Shown: positions 24,201 to 35,200 of the stretch, piece by piece | Position numbering within the stretch: position 1 is the stretch's first letter | Layout of the letters: each line of letters opens with the position of its first letter | Assembly: GCA_903813345.2 (NCBI GenBank) | Contig: CAIIXF020000008.1 | Coordinates: 39,186,867-39,250,866, forward strand | DNA from: Owenia fusiformis | Lineage: Eukaryota > Annelida > Polychaeta > Sabellida > Oweniidae | Length of the DNA: 64,000 nucleotides | Direction: 5' to 3' | Notes under the pieces: generated by a model | Told to the model about the DNA's origin: nothing | Seen by the model: the letters and a program-made list of their open reading frames with translations, nothing else | Databases searched by the model: none | Program-made: the position numbers and the translations under genes

Positions 24201-24545
24201 GTGCGAATGACTTCAAAGTGTGTTGACAATTGGAAAATGTATGATGTGGCGGACAGAAAAGCGAGAAAAAGCACATCAGTTGGACAAAGAGTCCTTGGAC
24301 CAAAAGTAGAAACACATAATGATTATTCACAAGACCTTGTACAATCCTTGATTGGTAAAACAGAAAATCAGTATTCAACAATACTATTTGAAAATAAAGA
24401 GAGTGTATGTGATTTCAGAAGCAGATGTGATAAAAATGACATTTTTCAAAATGCAGAAGAAAAGGCGTTGAATGGTGAAAAAGTCACTGTAGATACTGTT
24501 GCCAATTTTAGAGGACTTGAGGATAAAGTGGTTATTTATGATTGA
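24201..24545 (+). CDS. Helicase-like gene fragment (motif V-like end), less damaged copy
   Basis: An open frame of about 114 codons; the first ATG is at 24207 because the frame opens with GTG. It ends in TVANFRGLEDKVVIYD. The pattern T-x-x-x-F-x-G-L-E-x-x-V-V-I is the form of motif V in superfamily 1 (UvrD-like) helicases, including some schlafen-type proteins. Nothing else of a helicase is present, no splice-linked neighbour is seen, and the other duplication copy is frameshifted. It is most likely a gene fragment or pseudogene, possibly a terminal exon of something lost. Confidence 0.35.
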   Translation: MRMTSKCVDNWKMYDVADRKARKSTSVGQRVLGPKVETHNDYSQDLVQSLIGKTENQYSTILFENKESVCDFRSRCDKNDIFQNAEEKALNGEKVTVDTVANFRGLEDKVVIYD

Positions 24546-25737
24546 CCAACGGAAATGTTGATATTGAACTTTTGGACACTGGTCTTTCACGATCATTCTG
24601 TTCACTACATATCTTCCACACACGACCACAAATTCAAGATAGACCGTCTGCATGGCGCTCGCCCCTGTCTTCGATTTTCCCGCTCAAAAAAATAATCGAA
24701 CGGGAGTAGTTCGAGACTAAATGTCCGATGGTGTATCAATATTGTCCATAACTGTCTTGATAGTTATCTCTCTCAACTATTCTTCAGTATGTATTGTAAA
24801 CATTCGTCAGGATGATAAAATATAGCTTTCAATATGTATAACTTTTTCTATTTTATCAATGTAATCAGAAAGGGAGGCGGAACAGAAACATTGGACTATC
24901 CTATTGTGAATGGAGAAATCAATCACTGCTTGTTCATAAATATTTCAACAGTTTTGTCATTGTTACAGCAATTAGTAAATTGTAAACAGCAGATGCATCT
25001 TTTGCAATTTGCAGAAAGGCCCGATTCTGTTAGATGCATCTTTTGGGCTAAATTAATTGACTAATTGGTACAAAATCATACAGACAACGGTAATCAATGA
25101 TATGTAGCCCATCCATTCATTCATATAACATGTGGCAGTTTTATAGTTTTAAAGGTCAGGTGCAAAGTTATATATCGATCACTCAAATATTAGTTGTATT
25201 TGGCTGTGAAAATTTGATTTTTTGTTGAATCATGTAAAGTATTATATTAAAAATATTTGAGTTTCCTGCCATTTTGCAAACAAAGATCAATAAATACCAT
25301 GGGTCAGTTGAAAATCATAATCCCTCAACACTATTGGGAAGATTACGTCAAATTTGCATTGTTTAATGACACTCAATTAATTTGTATGCCTTTTGCAATT
25401 AATTTGATAGCATCGATCTAGTGTAGTATTGTTATAATGTAACGCCATGATGTCACAAACATGACAAAAGTGGCACTTTGTTAAGAAAATTAGACAATAC
25501 ATTTCCTCGACATAACTGGATAGAAAAATTATCAGTCCGACGTTCCAAAAACCATGGAGTAGGACTCAGCAATTATGTCTCTTGCAATTGATTTTAAAAA
25601 ATCGCATACAAGATGTGTTAAACAATACACGGGACCTTTAAATGGTAAGCAAAATTACATATGCATCCTGGAAACGCTAAGCAACTTTTTAAAAACAAAT
25701 CCTTCATTCACAATCCGGGAACTAAGCTCAGACAACC
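24546..25737. other. Upstream region of fibrinogen-like gene 2
   Basis: Sequence at 24917-24997 matches 18568-18650 upstream of gene 1. Homology stops near 25000 and resumes near 25680. So about 680 bp between 'gcagatgcatct' and 'aagcaactttt' are extra in this copy or lost from the other. No terminal inverted repeats are evident in the extra part. Confidence 0.6.
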
Positions 25738-27659
25738 ATGGGCGATGGTATCAACAAAAAATTGACGATGAAAGTATTTTTAGTGATGTTCGCTTGTGCG
25801 TTTTTTATCAATGAATCGCATACTGTACACATTTCAATTAATCTTTCCAATGAGCAACAGAAAAATGTGACTTACAGAAAGTTCATTTGCACTGAAAGAT
25901 TGGACAGCGCATGGAAGTCGTTCAAAGTATTGAGTAATGCGAGATGCGCGGCGACTTGTAGTGCCAATCCAGAATCATGTAGTTCGTACAACTTGCGAAG
26001 AATTCAAGACAAAACATTCCGAGCAGTGTGCGAGCTGAATGGCCCAAGTACATCTTCACCGATACCTACCTCAAATGAAGTGGACTATTTTCAAAGAGCG
26101 GGTGAGACTATCATTCTCTTCTTGAAATCCTTCCAACTTTTTAAAAAATTAAGGTTTTATATACGCAATGAATAGTGTAACATATAATTTGGAGTTCATA
26201 TTTCTGGCCTGACCTTTTCGCTAATTTTGTGTTTTCTCGAAAATACGGTTTTATAATACTCAAATGGAATATTGTGTTTCTATCTCGCATGCACGAAATA
26301 TAGAGTAAGTAACGTGTGTCTCGTGGAAAATTTCAGTCAAACCTGGGCAGCCTGGAAAGCCTGTCACATCGGTGCACATGGATCAAGCTCATGTCACGTG
26401 GACGCCACCCCAAGATGATGGGGGCGCTGAGATCAACAATTTCAAACTTGAGATACGTCGTTCTGACGATTATAAATGGATGCCAGTGAACACGGAGGAA
26501 GAAATCCCCGGTAACAGTTTCTTGGTGAGAGGGCTTAAACGGGGAGTGATCTATGAAATACGTGTCAAGGCCGAGAACGAGCATGGCACTGGAGCACCAT
26601 CAATACCATCTGAATCCTTCAAGCACAGTTAGTATTTCAGTGTTATGCACTTATAGTGCTAGATTGTGATTGAACTTGAATGATGTGGATGGGGATATTA
26701 GACATTGTTTTTTCATGTTGGATTATGGTTTGGGATAGTTGTGGTTTGTTTTCCTCATGGCCCGCCTCATGACTGGTGTACACTTTGATGTTTATTTTTG
26801 GTTTGAAAGCAACAATTACTCACACTCGCGAATCTATGGTAGCTTTCGCCAGTCATAATTTATACGGGCGTGGATTTTTGATGTAGAAAGGAAGCGCGCA
26901 TAAATTATTTTCAGAGCTGCGAGCCCGAAAATACACTTGACAGATTCGTTTCCAAATATTTTCGTACTGACACTGTCTTTACTGTATGAGCCTATTCCTC
27001 AGCATGGATCAAAATATAATGATGTTTGGTATACTATGTGATTTAATTATTCTGTTTTAGCGATACCCGATTGTAACACAACCCTCCAAATGCCGTGTAA
27101 GGACGGCTGGTTGATATTCGAAAACTGGTACGATGGCTCGGTAGACTTCAACAAGGGATGGCATGAGTACATTAATGGATTTGGCGACATACACGGAGAA
27201 TACTTCTTGGGCTTTGAGAATATTCTAACAGTTCTGAAGCAGGGACAATACAAACTTCGCGTTGAACTCACCACTTGGCCAGCAGATGGAAGCGTCACAA
27301 AATATGCTGAATACGGCCAATTCAACATAGCAGGGGAGGACGATTATTTTAGACTGACCGCAACGGATTATTCTGGATCTCTTGGCAATAGCTTGAATTA
27401 TCATAATAACCGGCGATTCTCCACTTGGGATAAAGACAACGATGGAAAGGGCGATGGCAACTGCGCCATTTTAACGTCAGGGGCGTGGTGGTATTTCAAT
27501 TGTAAGGATTGTAATTTATTTGGATTGTACTCGAAGCCAGGTGTCTTAAGCGACGGCAGGTGCATGTATTGGAGCAAATGGGGAGAGGCAATGGTTGGAG
27601 ACCAACATACTTACACCTATTCATACAAAGAAATGAGAATGATGTTAAAGCCGATCTAA
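25738..27659 (+). CDS. Secreted PAN-FN3-fibrinogen-like protein, copy 2
   Basis: Exons 25738-26101, 26337-26627 and 27061-27659, with the same phases as copy 1; the alternative start with the signal peptide is at 25768. Domain order is signal peptide, PAN-like, one FN3, short fibrinogen C-terminal-like domain. The protein is nearly the same as copy 1. Differences include FENWYDG for FANRYDG, SKPG for STPG, TPI/SP changes in the Ser/Thr/Pro linker before the first junction, and a different end of the exon 1 read-through. Introns are also nearly identical apart from small indels, so the duplication is recent or the copies are being homogenised. AATAAA is at 27881. The frame is intact, so the gene is probably functional. 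Confidence 0.88.
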
Positions 27660-28656
27660 ATTCTCGTGCGAGTCCATGTAGACATACGAGGCACAAAGTG
27701 GCATTCAGTCAAATACCCAAATTTTTCTAGTTAGACGATTTACTTTCGAACCATTGAGGCCTACTTTAATCTGTATATAATATCAACATTGAATATTACA
27801 CAAAAACTTATAAATTCTTGGTAGAATACTGCATTCTTTGCATTTATTTGGAACATGTAGGAAATAATTGATACATTTGTAATAAATAAGTAGAGTTCGT
27901 ATACCATAGTAGAGGGCCTCAATTGCTGAAAAATAAACTAAAAATATCCATGTAAATATGTTGGTACTATACTTTCCTTGTATGTGACATGCTATTACAT
28001 TTTGAAAAAATAGAGAGATATTTTAGCACTTTATGATTATACCTTTAACATCGGGTATCTCAAAAAGTGAACTGCTTTTAAGACAATTATTTTCTCAGCA
28101 AGAGATTTACCAAATTCATTGAAAATTTGTAGCCATAGTAGCCTAATGGTACCATCAGCAAGTCTTATAAATAAAGGAGAGATGGGTTACATATTGTGCA
28201 CAGTTAAAACGCATGTCATGATATCAAATGTCAGTTGCTCAATGAGACCTTTATCATATTTTGCCAGCTGTCAGGTGTTGGCATCTGTCAATCAGATTCC
28301 GCTTTTTCAGGTGTTAGGTCTATTGATTTTTTTCATTGTTGTCTGTATGGAATGCAGTTCATCGAACATGCATTATTAAGAATGGGATAATTGAGTCATG
28401 GGAGACAATACCATTGGAAGAAATACACGAAAGCATTCTTGTATGGAAAACGGCTACAAAATAAATGCCAATTTTCCATTGATATTGCATGACATTTTGA
28501 CTGTTTTTAATTTGACAATTCTTGCATAAATTGTGACTGATCACTTGCCTATGGGTAGTCGGGAAACATTTTCAACGAATTCAGTTCATTGCTGAGAAAT
28601 ACTTGTCAAAAAGCATTTCGATTCATTTTGGACAAGCAATATTCGCAGTAAAGTTA

Positions 28657-29519
28657 CACTCCCCTCCATAAGTTTGGCAACCTTTTTTCTCCATTGAACT
28701 ACGTGTTAAAGCCTCTTTACGTTTGAATTTTTATTTACTTAACTGGCGAAGAAATAACTTATGATATTGATGGAAACGTAACTTGACTTTATTTCCAATA
28801 CCTCCAAATTATGTCAATTTTTTTCCTCAATTACAATAGGTCGAAAATTGATGAATTTTTGAAAATCGTCATTCTCATGTAATCCAATGGGAAATGGAGG
28901 GTTCGGGGCAAATCAGAAATCAGGATATCTTTTCAGTAAAAGATTCAGCAAAAAATATTTTTATATAGAAAATTGAATTGTCTAACTTTTTTGAACACTA
29001 AGTGTTTAGTTTATTTGATGAATATTAAAGTTACAGCGCTTCAAAGTCATTTTTGAAAAATATTTTTCGCCTCCTACGTTATTTCAATTGGAGAGGTTTT
29101 TTGAAAAACAATTTTGACTTTAAAGCCCTATAACTTTGTTGAACCTGAAGAAACATATCATTTTTTTGTTAAATAAAGTTAGCAAATTCAATTACCTGCC
29201 TAACTCGTATTTTTTGCAAGGACTCGGATGAATGGATATTCTGTCATATGACTTGCGGCAAACCTACCATTTCCCATTGGTTAAAATGGGAATGTCGATT
29301 TTCAAAAATTCATCAAATTCATCATCAATTTTCGACCTTTTGTAATTGAGGAAAAAAATTGAGAAAATTTGGAGGTATTGGAATTAAAGTCAAATTACGT
29401 TTCCATCAATAGTATAAGTATTTTCATCGCAGGTTAAGTAAATAAAAATTCAAAGGTAAAGAGGCTTTAACACGTAGTTCAATGGGGGAAAAAGGTTGCC
29501 AAACTTATGGAGGGGAGTG
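28657..29519. mobile_element. Tc1-like fold-back MITE inserted in one duplication copy
   Basis: Ends CACTCCCCTCCATAAGTTTG and the complement CAAACTTATGGAGGGGAGTG, flanked by TA on both sides. The arms pair over most of the 863 bp. The first duplication copy has the uninterrupted site ('gcagtaaagttatgtctgat' near 21599), which gives a natural empty-site comparison. A second copy is at 36423-37297. Confidence 0.93.
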
Positions 29520-31209
29520 TATGTCTGATAACAATAAAATATTGGATCTTGTAACATCTCTCCGATCAGTATTTTAATATTTCACTTAATTAAGTACATA
29601 TTTTTTTATTGTTATAAGAATATCCATCATTTGGCTTTATTGTTATTACTAACAGTAATTTAAATATATTCCATTTCAAAGTTTACTTTTAATACATGAC
29701 TGATGAAGATTTACTGTGATTATATAATTTAAGACTATTTAAATACTTATCAGGGGCGGATCTGGAAACCAACAAGGGGGGGGGGATTTCAGGTCAGAGA
29801 AAAAAACTTCCGTGCTTGCGCGGAAAAATAAAAATATTTTGAGCCCCTAAAACCCAAAAGTGGGCCCTTTAAAAACATATCGCCTCATTGAGAGGTACAT
29901 GCAGATCTTGGCGATCTACAGTATCATGATAAAAGGCTAAATATTGTGAAAAACACGAGCCGACACGCTGACATTTGGAATTGAAATTTCCTACATTATT
30001 GTCGACTCATGTTTAAAAGTCATGAAAACAAGGTTGAACATAAAACATCGATACAGTTACTGTCTATTTATCATGGGATCACTAAGGAAAATATCATTAA
30101 TGACTTAAATCGTTAACAGATTATGTTGTATTCCAAGAAACTTATCAATTTAGAAATGCAAAACGTTCAAAATTGTTTTTCAATTATAAAAATTGCACCT
30201 GTAGAGAACAACGTTTACAAAATTATTTAAAACGGAGATATTTACTTATGTAACATTCGTTGGCATATGTCAGGGAGTAAATAAGAAGAATATGCTTTTG
30301 ATTCTATATCTTGTTCCCAAAGAAATTTGTTAAGGAGCGGTATATACTAACGTACTTTTATCATCCCGAACTCAAACATATCGAATACTTATTTCGCGAA
30401 CGCTTTGTTGAGAATGAATTCGAAATGCTCTCAAAATTAGTACGTTAAAATGTGTATTATTATCTTAATAACCACCTCACAAATTATTTTGGAAATCAAA
30501 GATGTACGATTTTTGAGATTTTTATTTTCGAGTGTTGACTTAGTTACTGGACTTGGAATTTCTGCGGTAAGATAATTTACCAGTCACATTTGCCACGGCA
30601 TCCTTACGGCATATTTTGATTTTGAGGAAACATAAACACTAAGGTTGCCGTACGCCTTATAAATGACGCAGGACGACCTTACAGCGATCCTATGGTTCGC
30701 AAAGGTCAATTGTAACCAATAAAACACTACGGCAGATGCAAGTCGACGTGCGGCCACTGTTGAACCTTTGAGTTTCTACTGAATAAAATTAAAAACAAAC
30801 AGAATAAAAAAAGTTTCCAAATAAACTCCTAGTTATAATTTCGACGGCGAGCCTGGAAAAATTCCTTATGGAGACCACAATTTTCAAGGAACTATGGTCG
30901 ATATAGGTAGCCGGAGAGCAAATGTGATTGGAGCTTTAATCAGAATTTAGTCAAAGATATATCATATTTGAAATCTACACGCAAAAGTAAATCGAAAATG
31001 TGCTACAGTATGTACATGTAAAATGTTCATCGATTTTGCAATTTGGATTTACTTGGATTTCTATGTCTGAAAAATTCGGCATAGAGCCCATGTTCAGATG
31101 TTAGAACCATCATGAAACCTGCCATATAATTAATTTCTTGCAATGAATAGGAAAAAATAATTTCATGAAATATATTTTCATCTGTATTATTATCAAACTC
31201 AAGCTAGGT
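29520..31209. other. End of the duplicated block and intergenic sequence
   Basis: Homology to the first duplication copy continues to about 29870. It ends inside a truncated copy of the CAGGGGCGGATCTGG MITE (29752-29870). From there to 31209 I see no gene or repeat end. Confidence 0.6.
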
Positions 31210-32207
31210 AATTGTAGTTTGAATCAAACCTCAGAACACGAACATATAAATTGAGGTTACTTGGTGATTGCCATTTGTATAAAGTTGTAATTATGGTATG
31301 CTGAAATGTAGTTTTATGACTACATTTTAATCGAACCACGAATATACAGGGTGTAAAAAAACGCAACCCAAAGAAACCTTAAAAAATACAGGTTCAATTA
31401 TGTTCATTTTTTAGGAAAGAAAGATGAGACTTTTTATGTAGCTCTTGTTGTTAGTTACTTGTAAAACATGATGCCTTGGACACCTGCTCAAAAGACAGTT
31501 GTACTAGGAAAAATACGAAAAATGCAATCAGAGGTGACTGCAACCGCAAAAAGCTAAATAACTTCCCATCCATACTGTTTTGGTACTTCAGATTTGGCAC
31601 AAATCATCTTCATTCAATGTTTTATAAATCTGTAGAGTGAAATCAAAATCACTTCACGGACTTTACAGTCATGGTCGAATTGCTTTCAAATCGCAGTCAA
31701 ATGCCCTGTTTCAGGCAGACTTAAGGAGGCATTTTGACCATGACTGTGAAGTCCCTGGAGTGATTTTGATGAAACTCCAGAAATTCACCACACATTAAAT
31801 GTGGATAAATTGTGCCAAATCTGAAGTGCTAAAACACTATGGTTAGAAAGTTATTTGGTTTTATTGCTGTGGCAGTCACCTCTGACTGCATTTTTCGTAT
31901 TTTCCTAGTACAACTGTCTTTTGAGCAGGTGTCCAAGGCATCATGTTTTACAAGTAACTCACAACAGGAGCTACACATACACAGTCTCCTCTTTCTTTTC
32001 TGGAAAAATGAACATCATTGAATCAGTATCTTTCAAGATATAGTGATTTCGTTGGGTTTGAACTCCCTGTATATTCGAGGTTCGATAAAAATGAAGTCAT
32101 AAAACTACATTTCAGCATACCATAATCATAACTATATACAAATGGCAGTCACCAAGTAACCTCAATTTATATGTTCGTGTTCTGAGGTTTGATTCAAACT
32201 ACAATTA
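31210..32207. mobile_element. 1 kb near-palindrome with long arms
   Basis: The arms pair from AATTGTAGTTTGAATC (31210) with GATTCAAACTACAATT (32191-32206) inward to about 31675/31735, with 'aatatacaggg' and its complement at 31341 and 32066. It begins about 90 bp past the stop of the F-lectin gene at 32299. It is non-coding. It could be a fold-back transposon or an inverted duplication of a TACAGGG-ended MITE. Confidence 0.8.
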
Positions 32208-32298
32208 TTGGTTAATAATGAATAAATATTAACTGTAAACCATTTTTCAGAAGACTGTATTTGTTAAACTTCCAGATGTTTCACAATGGTACAGTATT

Positions 32299-35200
32299 CT
32301 ATGGTTCGAAAACAGCAACTTCACACAGTGTGAGAGTGCGTTTAAACTTAAAAGATTGATGCTGTACTTTAACATAACGCCCATATAGACCATTTGGGCA
32401 TTTAAACATCCGCCAATCATCTCCACATGTCCCCAACATCCTCTTTTGATGATAACATAGTTCCCAAGTCACATTATCCTTACTCACTTCAATTTTGAAG
32501 TTTTGCAGTTGTTCTAAAATGGTATAACCACTTAATTATACTCAGTAGATTGATTATTATGAAAATAAAAAATATTAACAGGACTGGAACCAATATTCCT
32601 CCACACAGCTAGGAAGTTAAAGTTTACATACGATAATATCATTTCTGATTATAAGTGATTATTGTGAACTACATTATCGCTAACCATTTGATATATTTTC
32701 ATGAACGTTTATGAAGTTGAAGCACCCATTGAATCATGGTAAAATGTATGAACAAGTTAAATTACTCTCAGAAAAAACTTTCTTCGTAGCTTCAATACGT
32801 GTCCCTTTCAAAATAGATTTTTTTCATAAGTTGTTTTTACAATTATTTATGACACACCACCTTCTATGCGTATAGGGATACTGCCACAATGTTTACTGCC
32901 TCGGCATTGCCTATTAAACAGAGCCACGGACCCAATGGCATACTGAGAAAGTAAGTCGACCATCCACCATGGCTTCCTCTCACTTCTGGTTTGAATACAA
33001 GAGAGGTGTTCAATGTCGCCATCTACATTTCCATCAATTGCTGCGGCCGCAGATGTACTAATACTGTGATCAATTGATGATTGTGTTGCAACTTTATCAA
33101 GTGCAAGATTGTTCAATTCTATAACATTATAATAACATATGGCATAATAAGATAGGCAATTAGATATTTTCTTGTAGTTGTACAAGGGCCGATCAAAAAG
33201 TTTCTTACCGTTGGCTCTAGATTTTATAATAAGAGGAGTTGAATGCTCAAACTTTTACATAAGACAGGGTAGTAAGTTTGCCTGAGACTGTTTGAGTCTC
33301 ATTTAATTTGGTTCATTGGTAGTGACACAGGGTCAATACATATTTTCAATGATTGAATTGGGTGGAGCAGCGTTTTTTATAAAAAATTGTGCTAAGCTGC
33401 AGTTTTGGAAATTTCTAACACTAAGTAGTGTCATCTGTCAACAGACTGTAGTTTAATCAAGTTTAATTAGTTTTTCTGCTAATATTCATTCTCATTCAAA
33501 ATACTCCACCCCATTTGCAATGCACTTCCTAAATCGATCCACTCGATCCCAAAACACATGTTTAAGGCCTTCCTATGAGAGGTTTGAAACGATGTCGGTA
33601 AATTTCCAGAACCACAACTAGGCAGATATTTTATATATAACGCTGCTCCACCTAACTGTGTCATCGAATATATGCATTGACTCTGTGTCACTACCAATGA
33701 ACCAATGTATATAAAACTCGTACAGCTTCAAGCAAACTAACCATCCTGTCTCATGTTAAAGTTTGAGCTTCCAACTCCTCTTATTATAAAATTGAGAGCC
33801 AACGGTAAGAAACTTTTTGATCGGCCCTTGTATACTTGTATTATCAAGATTACTTACTTGATGGTTTAAAAACAGCAACTTCACATAGAGAGAGGTAATT
33901 CCAGTCTAGCAATTGAACCTTAACGTAGCGCCCCCTCAGTCCCCTAGGGCAGTAGAACATCTGGCAACCATTTTTACATGGTTCCAGTGTACTTCTGAAG
34001 TGAGTACATAACTCCCACCTTTTAGAGTCTTTGCTGACTTTTATTTTGAAATTCGAAAGTTCATCTATAACACAGACAAGAGAACTTTCAGTTGATTAAG
34101 TACTGTAAATAATATTTCTTTAGTTTGTAATTCACCACATAGTGTATTTTTAAATATTTGTTTCAGATTTTTCTTCAGCGCAATATCCATTGTAATGTCT
34201 TTGTACGGTTGACATTCTTTCCTGGTTTGAGGATGTTGTGGTAACTATCGCTTCTTTGTGTCTTTGATCGTAATTTGCGAATGTATGTTGTAATTTTGGC
34301 GCCCAAACTGTTCTGACATATTCATTTGAATCAGTTGGAATCTTTGATAACAAAAGTGCAACAAAGACCAAAGCGTTAAGGTATTATGTAGTTAAATAGG
34401 AATATCAAACATGTCATGAGAAAATTACCTTCAACTTTAGGAGAACCTGGGGCACTGTCACAATTCTCTTCACCACATTGTCTGTTTATAAGCTTCACAG
34501 ATCCAATGGGATAGACATCCTGCAAGTCAACCATCCACCAAATGTCACTTGTCTGCGAAGTATGCGTGCATGAGCCATGGTAGTATTCGCCATCCTCTAC
34601 ACCATCGACAGCAAGACCAGCATTCAATGTCGTGGATTTTGATTGCGAGGCAGGCTTTCCAAGCGCCAAATTCTGAATTTCTAAATAACACATGCAATTT
34701 CTATACTTTACCCTCTCCTATTTTGATAATTCTAGTTTCCATGACTGCCTTTCTCATAACAAGACACTTTAGTTATATTCCTATTTTGTCTCTGAACGAT
34801 TTTTCAAGATACATGGACAGCGCTCATCCCATTTTCAAAACGCAATTTAATAGACACTGCCATTTATGGTTGCTAATATGACTTCAAAAGAGCACGTAAG
34901 GTATGGCAAGCCATTTTCAAAGGGCTATATCTTTAGTTCGAAGAATAAGTTAACCACAAAATCAAATGGTTCTGTTAGATCCATGTCTTATCTTCAATAA
35001 ATGACATAAGGATGATAATCAAGTTGATTGAATTATCTCTTAAGCTGTCCCTAATCCACCCATCCTCACCAATTTTCCCTAATTCAGATGCAATTTTCAC
35101 CAAAAAGTGCAGGTCTTTTTAATAATTTTTAGTGCAAAGTTGTATTGAACTTTAAGACATGATTTAAACTGTAAAGGGGAAAAGTTAATTGTAAACCTAC

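Noticed and set aside
21072-28379. 86-codon frame conserved downstream of both fibrinogen-like genes
   Set aside because: Its identity equals that of the whole duplicated block; no domain, signal or splice context supports a gene.
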